From Spirochaetia bacterium (GTDB taxonomy: Bacteria > Spirochaetota > Spirochaetia > Treponematales > Treponemataceae), in assembly GCA_022768685.1 (NCBI GenBank), contig JALEPQ010000134.1, positions 1 to 38,059 of the forward strand: a DNA stretch of 38,059 bases, read 5' to 3'. Both the position numbers and the translations under genes were made by a program. The notes below the pieces were generated by a model. The model did no database searches and had not been told where the DNA came from. It worked only from the letters and a program-made list of their open reading frames with translations. Below are positions 29,401-34,218 of this stretch, piece after piece; positions within the stretch are counted from its first letter, which is position 1, and each line of letters begins with the position of its first letter.

Positions 29401-29416
29401 TGCACAGATGAAATAA
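17483..29416 (+). CDS. Giant 3977-residue Ig-like repeat lipoprotein 3
   Basis: The largest gene here encodes a lipoprotein (Cys24 in ...LFTFSC, then RIGLGASVDTEPPKI). Most of its length is a string of bacterial Ig-like modules marked by repeated 'DTxxPxxxxxSP' joins and 'xATDxxGN' ends. A ~240-residue module is duplicated at about residues 626-1100. Insertions include two 'Y..GH...GKY...SGDTYS' units (about 2098-2177) and an EF-hand-like loop DLTGDGKYADSE (2810-2821). Near the end an IPT/TIG-like domain (about 3256-3370, EEITIHGFNLG) leads to a C-terminal part (about 3410-3977) with repeated 'xVYLAYYDD...FRYA'-type strands resembling a beta-propeller. ATG 17483 is preferred to the track's TTG because GGGG precedes it. 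A terminator follows. Location: probably outer membrane, facing out or into the periplasm (inference). Confidence 0.88.
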   Translation: MNNYFKKFNLILCLSLTGLFTFSCRIGLGASVDTEPPKISIESPAASAVIRDSFALKGNVSDDKGIKSIEAVFTSTDSKGYSRTFTGDVTDESWKCIISDMPDGSFEVTVTATDHSNHTTTASRQFTIDNTPPLVVLQRPSSKATADNSSTDSYGQLLTLEGQAADDNDVDHIDVSIFKDAAQTQLLKTVTLKNVPPTISLDVAQFVDGVENDYSTIYGTTSKIDDTRYFYLSLKVYDGAKRYPVDGERSADDDNGNATTSYYLYSDLSGSVLSNYKVTDVYHMLSGFYSDSNVSNSVKQQLESVSIKESRFSLNPENSPTYTVTGRSWLTVEKDSEGNISPTEGLDKITKDYYLTNDTAQLVVEVSPGLDGSSILPETIGVYLLKTNNVGEPENNAEKIWIVKPETAWGDYPAETAPLWSDRKSMSGSSYKFSSEKNISASEYGLKINACYRIYVVGKDNAGNQLNNTDTKFCGFYLASSGATMSYKLMEQEDYVTTQGTKNKVNTILKIRPTDKNKFYAYRMFSSSIPRTISKDMFYDNGKLITGVTELEIEGIPDSYEGADSSSYSAIYYDNDIPLEYVDDNDKSTVKKYLMYLILDYKLGGSEETDVNLQNTYDSYLAVKIDDIKPTTTIKQPVASYKDDTKYIDDTSFDFRLESKDSDSGIEKLEYVITKSSTAPADGDAAWISTDDYTGGVYDFSRNLIEGENSLAEGKWYLYAKSTDAVGLVSDTVSTWFNVDKAAPALTVSDLTEDSKNLLNQTITIDGNNKYLTITGTIDDSNALHGTESLVIKVDDVNKVSTKIDVANDHTATAQEPWTYTKSTKTWTYKLPVGDVPGTLKENSDVKLEVIAKDIVNRKVSREFTLYYDTHKPIASISSPDTDYSETQFISADKFDFKIDASDSTGSGIKTISYVFSRSSTKEGISETWVDDNSYISGDKYITKELVSGNGTPENAAQLTEGKWYLYVKATDKVGLTSDTICRAFNVDKSTPDLRVKVGDKQLSEDSTNAFYEEISNKGTENEALVLTGTVSDTNALSKLEISVDGQNPVSITPNKGTWEYNLRVGPEDGTLQKDASISVNLTATDAVSRKTSKDYIVYYDTKAPTLDVSSPAENISVDAGAYKIKGNVVDDGFGLTTLVFELRERGKTTVLKDENNKAISGTSTYDATTKKWSGSGNYPLTVRGGQWYFSETFGSTTESAIPLGTKEGSIDLYVKATENSAVTSRAKITEKTVPFYFDSALPGVNEDGIQAKGRTTNTNFTLKGKVWDSNEVASVSVSYDENGITKTLTSTGDSPKVTLGSVVTAKTEATGAAWSCPFEITSSRINGTKDGELSDGTYTFTITATDAAGKTATVQRTVTVDTIKPEMGTNVVDGSQGTKIGDNYWFSTNQVPILIRAEDDTNGTGISKVEYSLSSDFASSAALATSSFKLSGESSKKEGWAGTVTCSREGANTIYVRATDTAGNKIEKSITAYVDTKSPAFTCTNLNTTITGTQVSTESELIVNGTTDITIILSDVADDETSGEGTFAGLYTSATENAAVQIVELGSTKVDIKSTYDSDSEKYILTIPKEQQTKANSGSVKVQITDRVGHSTTTEAFKMSVDTSAPTIKITSPTAGKEVNKVITVSGEASDTNKVSLVTVTAKGNSKTKSYTFTPKTAAEDVEWSVNIDTTYFYNDKETENLVLSVTAKDSLGNETIAANEVTRTIKINQNLDRPKVVISNLDGSGTTLMYGNRASISGTVEDDDGIENFAVVSSAITDFATGTKSKFLAENSKPYSVSDGSQITLNILNSKTTDSQDDIDNLYKITPARDSRIYKYYVKTEAEIDYYDVTIYEPETGIWTFYPHDASDANKSIYFVIQDTDSTNVTTSEGSTTYNYFYTTSTNQLYNPKVQFKSGTVGDNKTVITYLSDSKSPEFVSASMNYKATSSAKTEDGTESNVNQSTIVGGNRKFVQFVITCSDAAGISRMQLKVVDSTNAEKQNLKINTDAERAVNDGTLINGIWTTPYIDVSDFAKGGARGVLTFYDGSGLYNNTTINFTIDNDAPSYSGISPLSNDEVTGQITITGNTTDIGDAGVVSTRWIIPTYKTWTYTKDATATYEEGHFVKDGENYKAYTNETTGDTYSRTGATQYTDAEIKAMNALVKDSSPVYAYGHYSLNSSGKYETAIGKTSGDTYSSQLNEMDQGSTATSWTKIFTETEIKSYDKDDLSNTYVVSKDEAAGDIYLVPFYIVSEDAVGNISIKKHVIRHNPDANIPRVTSISPNEDDYDEIKDSNGVVTGRQNYVTMGGTIKINGTAQDNVSISKVFLQIDPNPTLTSGKYVPNFDSTDKSTVAGYTSTGTSKVYTITDKSNITGLSDDKKDKIAAAWWGIEVEKTTSWNKEINKYGELNPSENGLKYVCIRACALDNEGNIGAWCSPITIAIDMGTPKIGEHGQRLYKYNSTGFNSNSPELNIEARIETYSADKYLRGNWYFVVSVEDESGISECEVYKDGGLINTSDYTAKSVGTGDSGWGTRSGKLLYIPVDNSSTTVTYTVYAKDADGKTSEKDFTFNIDNDAPIISSVKGNSKSLLSSPDAISNSNYRYQLESAIADNNSGLDMVAFYFERATGTTDIDGVYDVMLPHNNTRANRITGAASKTVVSGATPITFKGLELTGTTRSTDKTVVHASLVNNANIRTGGLIFIGGMYHRIDGFAKATGTITLDEAVAVSETNVFLPYAQVIDNADKWNWNETTHVYDKVTDDDDNMVESLTGTKSGGYSAEASFDSSNIYDGPINLVIVAFDKAGNTSGRIIETSVQNNRPQVSKIWLGTDLTGDGKYADSEFEEYDVGHVSGTTSSAVITTAGYKEVRYNEDTHAYYTVNSSRGAFTVKDKLVVVPEFVGGNGDIQMVFNPSASDTEINKTEETAANRIKTTIFTSSHVPTTTSGVDVNETIRIGTKAYILQNNSETATTKLPADSASAKVSFTFWDSTDGLECGSTSQWAYVRITDLAVDCVDDVAPKVIIDPFKWTGRGFDVVKNSDGTVKGYSPLNNLYYSVNNANWKTAGTGGTEASPTNSEVNGHIELVNDIDTTKVTADNFGTNDPKVSGKIVVRGTAYDDVRLDTLWVSFAGMTLANKLTNTVSIKTAANAMPTLSTNGEYTVGAVTYYQAAKYTTASSTWSTATATIGTEGWEFKIVEDGVNDSNSFFNQKGHRVTWELYLDTAKIPNVAQKDVKVAVLAVDGRGQLQSSTSVEGTASASNATNYNAVCVPSYQMDVVPYITSVDTYIYGKLKSSIRSAYSRTSLGNYIVRNNEEITIHGFNLGSSTVDPVITNGTKGSGKSTYYVNGNLVVSTANMTSGNFALKVGVSGSEVDLFNNYSNNNAKGSFTGTMNDSTSYDNKNTYGYNRMPNNSSNNLLTDDIIFDVWQFNSAAAKPVSGKLSEPVMRINPKDGRIGFAFVSGPADFSMSQMFQGQSNSYTRFQHNYATFNNVSFVYDSNGIAHGTTTGLDTYPEDTNYNYTLAGRFTYQNSKWGTGTVNSMNDNYDGTNKVRLEAIGIPGNNNTDNKGNISIIVNGTKPISYTMTETRFASPTIATTTHGTAMNQTSVYLAYYDDIQKQIRFRYATLGDSKGNYNNFNDNGKDNKRIAISNYNPDGAGDNNNAKRVFESTTNVFSLIAGKDWQQTRNSAQDGSDTNYKYTRVTSAAENNISLAADGYYLDTGSVAGKYVAIDALAGTASNGTVTSSNAASGDTVVAVWFDGTNCNYSYIVNPTSGNDLNAYRTTIADGYWSKPKVIFSEGGEYCNVKFGPDGSVHIAANVDGVLKYAYLKDPAAISSYVESTDSVVIDSYSNTGTQITIDVGYDKTRTSVVVPYIGYYNESAKRAAVAHPVIKSTTTSGTTTYSVNYKAQGTSDSVYTGNWEISIVPTASDLSDALNTTDKVSIGLWKTTTGVIKNSTTGSSSASNTSGNCWGNGTAYPVLGYSVVTTSGTAIETAQMK
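19358..20780 (+). repeat. Duplicated ~240-residue two-domain module in giant gene 3
   Basis: The segment beginning DIKPTTTIKQP and the one beginning DTHKPIASISSP run in parallel: both have '...FDF+.++.DS.SGI+.+.YV..+SS', then 'LAEGKWYLYAKSTDAVGL' against 'LTEGKWYLYVKATDKVGL', 'FNVDK', and an 'LTGT+.D.NAL' domain ending in a Tyr-Tyr-Asp-Thr join. They are similar at protein level and diverged in DNA, so this is an old duplication. Confidence 0.7.
23773..24012 (+). repeat. Two CBM5/12-like short repeats inserted in giant gene 3
   Basis: YEEGHFVKDGENYKAY...GDTYSR and YAYGHYSLNSSGKYETA...GDTYSS are two copies of a ~50-residue unit, each followed by a '+TE/DAEIK' segment. The Y..G..V..G..Y pattern recalls carbohydrate-binding modules of the chitin-binding type, but the usual tryptophans are sparse. 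They interrupt an Ig-like domain whose strands resume at YLVPFYIVSEDAVGN. Confidence 0.4.
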
Positions 29417-29439
29417 AGTTATTCACACTCATTCCCCCA

Positions 29440-29481
29440 GGGACAGTCCTCTTCCCAAGAGTCTGTCCCCTTTTTTTTTTT
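29440..29481 (+). terminator. Rho-independent terminator after giant gene 3
   Basis: GGGACAG (29440-29446) pairs with CTGTCCC (29463-29469), with an inner CTCTT/AAGAG stem, followed by eleven T's after one C. It lies 24 bp after the stop of the giant gene. Confidence 0.9.
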
Positions 29482-29527
29482 ACGCAGGATTATTTTGCTG
29501 CTTAGAATTATCATCATCTCTTCCCGA

Positions 29528-29555
29528 TTGTCGATAATTTTGTTAAATTTATAGT
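29528..29555 (+). promoter_or_regulatory. Candidate promoter of the solute-binding-like lipoprotein gene
   Basis: TTGTCG (29528-29533) and TATAGT (29550-29555) are 16 bp apart, between the terminator of the giant gene and the ATG at 29567. The -10 lies only 11 nt before the ATG, so the leader would be very short and the GGGG at 29557-29560 would sit at or next to the start site. Confidence 0.4.
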
Positions 29556-29566
29556 CGGGGTTAGAA

Positions 29567-30775
29567 ATGAAATCTTCTTTTATTTACAAAGTTTTTTGTG
29601 GAGTAGCTTTTGCTTCACTTCTGTTTGTTGTTTCCTGTTCAAAAGACAAAAATGTTTCTGTAGGTTTTTATAATTTAGATTCCCATGTTGTAGAGGGAAT
29701 AAAATCTGTTATTGACAGTCATTATGCTGATCAGAAACTTAATTTTACTTATATTCAGTTCTCTGATGACAATCTTGAATCGCAGTTAAAATCTTCTAAA
29801 ATTGATTTATTTTTTGCTACTGATGGTTATGGGGCTAAAACTATAGTAAAGTCTGCTAATGAAAAAGCTGGAATTCCTTCTTCTGTACTGGGAAATGTAA
29901 CTACAAGTATTCAGCGCAAAGCTATAGTTTCTGAAAACTTAGTAAAAGCAGTTCCAGTTCTTTCTGATAATATTGAAGTTGATGTGGAAATTCCTGCTTT
30001 TCAGGAATCAAAAATAAAAGGAATTGGTTCATTAAAAGATATTCAGAAGTTTGGTGAGCAGCAGAAAAAATTTGTTGATTATCCGATTGTATTTGCCGGT
30101 GATGAACCAGTTTTCTTTTTTGATTTTCTTGGTGCCCTTTGCGAAGCTTGCGATGGTCAAAAATATTATGAAGAAGCAGTAAAAATTCTTGAAGAAGCGG
30201 CTGCATCAGAAAAAAAATTCAATGCAAAAGAAGTTGCGGAACAGCTGACAGAAAAAAATTCTTCTCCAATGTTAAAAACAAAAGATTTTTTAAGACAGCT
30301 TTACAATAAGAAGTTATTCAGTAATGAAGTTTTTAATTACAAAATTCATGATGTTCAGGCATTTTCTGCTGCTCGTTCATCAAAAATTCTCTTTATGAGT
30401 TTTACAGATCATCGTAATTTTGATCAGAATGTAATTTCAAGATATGAATCTAGTTTTATACCTTCATTAACACCAAAAAATGTAAGATTTTTTTCATCTT
30501 CAACTTTGTATGCAATTCCTGTAACTTCAAATCCAAATGCCTCAAAAATAGCACAGGATTTTGTATCTGTAGATTTTCAGGAAAGTTTGTGCCGTTCAAC
30601 AGGTTTGGCTCCTGTTTTAAGAAACTGCAGAACTACAGATGTTCAGGCTAGCGATGTCAGATTCTGGATAGCTTCATCTTCAACACCAAATGCAGGTCTG
30701 GGACACGAAACATCACTTACAAAAGAGCAGTTGAGACAAATTAAAAACGAACTTAAAGCAAATATTATTTATTAA
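29567..30775 (+). CDS. Solute-binding-protein-like lipoprotein
   Basis: The 402-residue product has a lipoprotein signal (Cys24 in ...FVVSC) and then a bilobal-binding-protein look: VSVGFYNLDSHVVEGIKSVID, a DLFFATDGYG strand that would line the cleft, and a late segment (STLYAIPVTSNPNASKIAQDF) like the 'G.aipk.s.n...A..Fi.f' region of ABC-transporter substrate-binding proteins. I infer a periplasmic, membrane-tethered binding protein. No permease or ATPase gene is near, so it may act alone or with a transporter elsewhere. It is separated from the giant gene by a terminator and converges on the next gene with no base between the two stop codons. Confidence 0.72.
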   Translation: MKSSFIYKVFCGVAFASLLFVVSCSKDKNVSVGFYNLDSHVVEGIKSVIDSHYADQKLNFTYIQFSDDNLESQLKSSKIDLFFATDGYGAKTIVKSANEKAGIPSSVLGNVTTSIQRKAIVSENLVKAVPVLSDNIEVDVEIPAFQESKIKGIGSLKDIQKFGEQQKKFVDYPIVFAGDEPVFFFDFLGALCEACDGQKYYEEAVKILEEAAASEKKFNAKEVAEQLTEKNSSPMLKTKDFLRQLYNKKLFSNEVFNYKIHDVQAFSAARSSKILFMSFTDHRNFDQNVISRYESSFIPSLTPKNVRFFSSSTLYAIPVTSNPNASKIAQDFVSVDFQESLCRSTGLAPVLRNCRTTDVQASDVRFWIASSSTPNAGLGHETSLTKEQLRQIKNELKANIIY

Positions 30776-31408
30776 TCATGAATTATAAACTGGTTGTAAA
30801 CCAATAAATGCTGTTACAGATTTTTCCGGAGCCATTACCAGTGTATCCATCAACGTAAGTCCTATTTTTGTACATGGTAACAGGCGGAAAAAGTCTTTTT
30901 GGACATCAAGACTGACATCTCCATATCCAGGGCTGTATCTGGGTTTTGCAGTAAATCCTTGGGCTTCCGCATCCTTTTTTATTTTATCATTTAATAAATT
31001 AACAACTTCTTCTATGAACATTGCTCCTGTAGCCTGAAATATAGCAGCCTTTACCGAATCAAAATGTTCTGTACGCTTTATGAGCATATCAACCTGACTG
31101 CCAATAGTAGCCGCCAGCAAAATTACTTCAGTACATCCTGAAAGATTTTTACTCAAATCTTGTGAAGAAAAAGAAACATCCGCAAACTCAATCTTTCCAC
31201 CAATTCCTAATTCCAAATTCCTCATTCCGAATTGACTGTAAACCGCCTTTGGTACAATCACTTTTTTCATTTCTTCTATGCATTGGTGAATTAAAAGTTC
31301 AACTTCATTTTCAGGCGGATTTAATTTACTGTAGCCTAAATATCTTGCAGCTTCGTTAAAGTCAGGCTTGATTTCTGATTTGTCTGGATAAAAAAACTGA
31401 ATGTTCAT
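30776..31408 (-). CDS. Stand-alone vitamin B12-dependent methionine synthase activation domain
   Basis: This 210-residue protein matches the reactivation domain found at the C-terminus of MetH, which binds SAM and remethylates oxidised cobalamin. The family core RYSPGYGDVSLDVQ (residues 157-170), followed by LLPCTKIGLTLMDT and APEKSVTAFIGL, is well kept, including the RxSPGYGD SAM-site motif. Here it is a separate gene, so it should work in trans on a shortened MetH encoded elsewhere (inference from the known split systems). The ATG overlaps the stop of the MgtC-family gene by one base (TAATG), so the two are translationally coupled; no Shine-Dalgarno is seen. It is the last gene of a three-gene minus-strand operon. 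Confidence 0.88.
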   Translation of the reverse strand: MNIQFFYPDKSEIKPDFNEAARYLGYSKLNPPENEVELLIHQCIEEMKKVIVPKAVYSQFGMRNLELGIGGKIEFADVSFSSQDLSKNLSGCTEVILLAATIGSQVDMLIKRTEHFDSVKAAIFQATGAMFIEEVVNLLNDKIKKDAEAQGFTAKPRYSPGYGDVSLDVQKDFFRLLPCTKIGLTLMDTLVMAPEKSVTAFIGLQPVYNS

Positions 31409-32088
31409 TATTTTTTACTGACTTTACAGTTTTTAATTTTTGGAATTCCAGAAAAATCTTTTGCCAAAGTAAGAGGATCCAGTTTACTTGGAACTTTTAC
31501 TATGTATGAAACTACAATTTTTTCGTCTGGAGAATATTCTAAATCTGTATCAAAAATAATGATGTCATTTTTTTTAAAAACCTGTTCAATCTGTTTTTCA
31601 TCAATATCTTCATCGGTAAATTCAAGGCTTACAACTTTTGTACTGCCTTGTGGAATCAGTTTGTGTTCAATTTTTTCAGATACAAACAATGTTATAAGAA
31701 TTAATGCCATTGTTAAAAATGCAGGATAGTAGAGAGCTGCTCCGCATGTAAGGCCAATTCCAGAATCAGCAAAAATTACAGCTGCAGTTGTAATCCCACG
31801 GATATTAAATCCTTCTTTTATGATTGTTCCACCACCAACAAAACCAATGCCCGTAATTACACCGGCTGCAATTCTGGTAGGATCTCCACGTATATTACCA
31901 AATTTAGAAAGTTCTACGGAAATAATGCTTAGTAAAGCAGAGGAAATACAGATTAAAACTAAAGTTCTTATTCCAACGGCATGCATTCTGATTTTTCGTT
32001 CAAGACCAAGAATTGAACCGCACAATAAAGCCGCAAAAATTCTGATTGAATAGTCTAAAAATGGATGTGAAACAATAAAATCTACCAT
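31408..32088 (-). CDS. MgtC/SapB-family membrane protein
   Basis: The 226-residue product has about five membrane segments and the family hallmarks GLERKIRMHAVGIRT (about residues 28-42), DPTRIAAGVITGIGFVGGG and NIRGITTAAVIF, with the conserved arginine and aspartate residues. A C-terminal ~75-residue soluble part looks like the ACT-like domain present in many members. MgtC proteins are linked to magnesium or acid stress and, in pathogens, to control of the F-ATPase; other members have unknown roles. AGGGA lies 5 nt before the ATG and overlaps the stop codon of the upstream gene, 8 bp away, so they are co-transcribed. Confidence 0.93.
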   Translation of the reverse strand: MVDFIVSHPFLDYSIRIFAALLCGSILGLERKIRMHAVGIRTLVLICISSALLSIISVELSKFGNIRGDPTRIAAGVITGIGFVGGGTIIKEGFNIRGITTAAVIFADSGIGLTCGAALYYPAFLTMALILITLFVSEKIEHKLIPQGSTKVVSLEFTDEDIDEKQIEQVFKKNDIIIFDTDLEYSPDEKIVVSYIVKVPSKLDPLTLAKDFSGIPKIKNCKVSKK

Positions 32089-32096
32089 AAAAATCC

Positions 32097-32822
32097 CTAT
32101 CTGAATAATTTAAATCCTGAAGAAATTCTGTCTCCAACTTTAACCCAGTTTAAAGCCTGTTTTACCGTCTGTTTGTTTTTTTGTGTGCTTATAGTTTTAT
32201 AACTTTCATTAACCCAGTTTGCAATTGCATTTTCATCATTATAAAATTCATTTGAAAAAGGACATTTTGCCAGAATTACAGAAAGATAATCTCTGTCATT
32301 TACATAAATTGCAAAATTTTCTGCAAATTTTTCAAAAGCAGCTTCTGCAGAACTTACCAGGTTTGTTGCAGGAACAATACTTATATTTTTTGCGGATGAT
32401 AAAACTTCAGCTTTTGAAGGATAGCTTTTTAATAAAAATGTAACTGTAATTTTTTCTTTCTGCTGGTCTATTCTTTTTATCAGTTCATTTGCTGTAAACA
32501 TAAAAGAATTAATCATACAATCATTTGCAGCAGCAACTTCTTCGGTTTTATCTTCTGAAAATTTTGATGTAAAATTCTGTGAATCAAAATAAAAAATTAC
32601 ATGATTAATGTTCTGTAATTCAGTTTCAGCTTTAATAATAAAAGAATGAGCAGAAATTGCAGAAGCTTTATTCCAGTTTGTTGTAAAAACATTTTGTGGT
32701 GGATTTATATTTTTTTCTTCAAGATTTTGATTTGTAAAAATTTTATTTTCCTGAAGACAAAGAGAAGAGCAGAAATCCAGACTGTCTGGAAAATCTTTTC
32801 CTATTAAAAGCACATTAGACAT
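32097..32822 (-). CDS. Uncharacterised 241-residue protein, possible Rossmann-like fold
   Basis: I do not recognise the family. The start MSNVLLIGKDFPDSLDFCSSL, alternating hydrophobic strands (HVIFYFDSQNF, KITVTFLL, ISIVPATN) and the helix around AEAAFEKFAENFAIY resemble a short-chain dehydrogenase-like Rossmann core, but the glycine-rich loop and a Tyr-x3-Lys pair are not evident. No signal peptide or membrane segment is seen. The track's TTG start adds two residues; I use ATG 32822, which lies 6 nt after a TATAAT on the minus strand, so the mRNA is probably leaderless. It leads the operon with the MgtC-family and activation-domain genes and is divergent from the symporter gene across a 43-bp palindrome. 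Confidence 0.7.
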   Translation of the reverse strand: MSNVLLIGKDFPDSLDFCSSLCLQENKIFTNQNLEEKNINPPQNVFTTNWNKASAISAHSFIIKAETELQNINHVIFYFDSQNFTSKFSEDKTEEVAAANDCMINSFMFTANELIKRIDQQKEKITVTFLLKSYPSKAEVLSSAKNISIVPATNLVSSAEAAFEKFAENFAIYVNDRDYLSVILAKCPFSNEFYNDENAIANWVNESYKTISTQKNKQTVKQALNWVKVGDRISSGFKLFR

Positions 32823-32828
32823 ATTCAA

Positions 32829-32871
32829 ATTATACCACAGTGTAGAATGACATTCTACACTGTGGTATAAT
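32829..32871. promoter_or_regulatory. 43-bp perfect palindrome with back-to-back extended -10 promoters
   Basis: TATACCACAGTGTAGAATG and its flanks form two 21-nt arms (32829-32849 and 32851-32871) that are perfect inverted copies around a single A. Each arm ends in TGGTATAAT, an extended -10 box, one pointing left and one right. The minus-strand box ends 6 nt before the ATG at 32822 and the plus-strand box 8 nt before the ATG at 32880, so both messages would begin at or near the start codon. The -35 zone of each promoter falls in the other arm (TAGAAT), which is weak and could be an operator. Confidence 0.8.
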
Positions 32872-32879
32872 CAACTTAT

Positions 32880-34109
32880 ATGAAAGTTTGGATTAAATAT
32901 TTACTTGGAATTGCTCTTGGAATTATCACTGCATTTATTCTTCCTGTGGAGAATATTCAGTTTAATAACTTTATTTCTTTTCTTACAGAATTTTTTATCA
33001 GATTCGGAAGATATCTTGTTGTACCATTAATTTTTTCAACAGGGATTATTTCAATAAATAAACTGCGTTCATCAAAGCTCCTCTTCAAAACTTTTGGATG
33101 GACTTTAATAATTATTGTATTTTCAACTTTTATTCTTACTTTAGCTGGGCTTCTTTCAATTGTTATAGTTCGTATTCCTCGTATTCCAATTACAGTTGAT
33201 AACGCCGTAAATGCAGTTCGTTTTGATATTAAGGGATTAATTCTTTCTCTTTTTCCATATTCAGGTTTTGAAGCACTTAAAGAAGGTTCATTCCTCTTAG
33301 TATCCTTAATTTTTTCATTCCTTATTGGATGGGAATCAGCTTCAGAAGAGACTACTTTTAAGCCGGTATTTTCTCTGGCAGATTCACTTTCAAAACTTTT
33401 TTACAATATTTCCGTTTTCTTTACAGAAGTTCTTTCTGTTCTTTCAATTGCAATTGCATGTAATTGGGCATACACTTTCCGTGACATAATTACTTCTGGA
33501 ATCTACACTTCAATGATTATTATGTTCCTTGTAGATTTAGTTCTTGTAGTTGCAGTTATTTATCCTCTTATTCTAAGATATGTCTGTCATGATCCTCATC
33601 CTTATAAAGTTTTATATGCCAGTCTGGCACCAATGTTCCTTTCATTTATAAGTGGTGATTCTAACTTGATTTTGCCTTTATCTATCAGACATGCAAAGGA
33701 ATCTTTAGGAATAAGAAGACGTTGTTCTGGATTTACTTTCCCAATTTTTTCTATTTTTGCCCGTGGGGGGTCTGCTTTAGTTTCTGTAATTTCATTTATT
33801 GTAATCTGGCGTTCTTATTCATCTTTAAGTATTCCTTTTACAGATATTTTATGGATTTTTGGAATTGCGTTTGGAATGTCTTTCCTTTTAGGAGGGCTTC
33901 CATCTGGTGGAGCTTTTGTTCTGCTTACAATTATGTGTTCACAGTATGGAAAAGGATTTGAAACAAGTTTCCTTCTTTTAAAACCAGCTGCATTGATAAT
34001 CTGTTCATTTGCTACATTGTTTGATTGTGTAACTGCAATGTTTGGTAGTTATATAGTAGCTGTTAAAACAAAAATGATTGAACATCATACATTGCAACAT
34101 TTCATTTAA
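32880..34109 (+). CDS. Dicarboxylate/amino acid:cation symporter family protein
   Basis: The 409-residue protein has many hydrophobic segments and the overall order of the sodium/proton-dicarboxylate (glutamate transporter) family: an N-terminal helix set with FGRYLVVPLIFSTGI, a hairpin SGDSNLILPLS in place of the usual Ser-rich SSSxLP loop, FPIFSIFARGGSALVS, a second hairpin GGLPSGGAF and a last helix FDCVTAMFGSYIVA where most members have a D..RT...V.GD motif. The substrate-binding residues are thus altered and the substrate is not predictable. The start codon is close behind a -10 box and has no Shine-Dalgarno. It is divergent from the MgtC operon and probably co-regulated with it through the shared palindrome. 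Confidence 0.82.
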   Translation: MKVWIKYLLGIALGIITAFILPVENIQFNNFISFLTEFFIRFGRYLVVPLIFSTGIISINKLRSSKLLFKTFGWTLIIIVFSTFILTLAGLLSIVIVRIPRIPITVDNAVNAVRFDIKGLILSLFPYSGFEALKEGSFLLVSLIFSFLIGWESASEETTFKPVFSLADSLSKLFYNISVFFTEVLSVLSIAIACNWAYTFRDIITSGIYTSMIIMFLVDLVLVVAVIYPLILRYVCHDPHPYKVLYASLAPMFLSFISGDSNLILPLSIRHAKESLGIRRRCSGFTFPIFSIFARGGSALVSVISFIVIWRSYSSLSIPFTDILWIFGIAFGMSFLLGGLPSGGAFVLLTIMCSQYGKGFETSFLLLKPAALIICSFATLFDCVTAMFGSYIVAVKTKMIEHHTLQHFI

Positions 34110-34218
34110 TCATTTACAATAGTAAAGACTAGAATTTATAGCACTCGATTTTTAAAAGTTTTATCCAGTTAAGAAAGTTTTTGGCTTATAAGTTTTATGT
34201 TGAAGAGAGGGAAAATTA

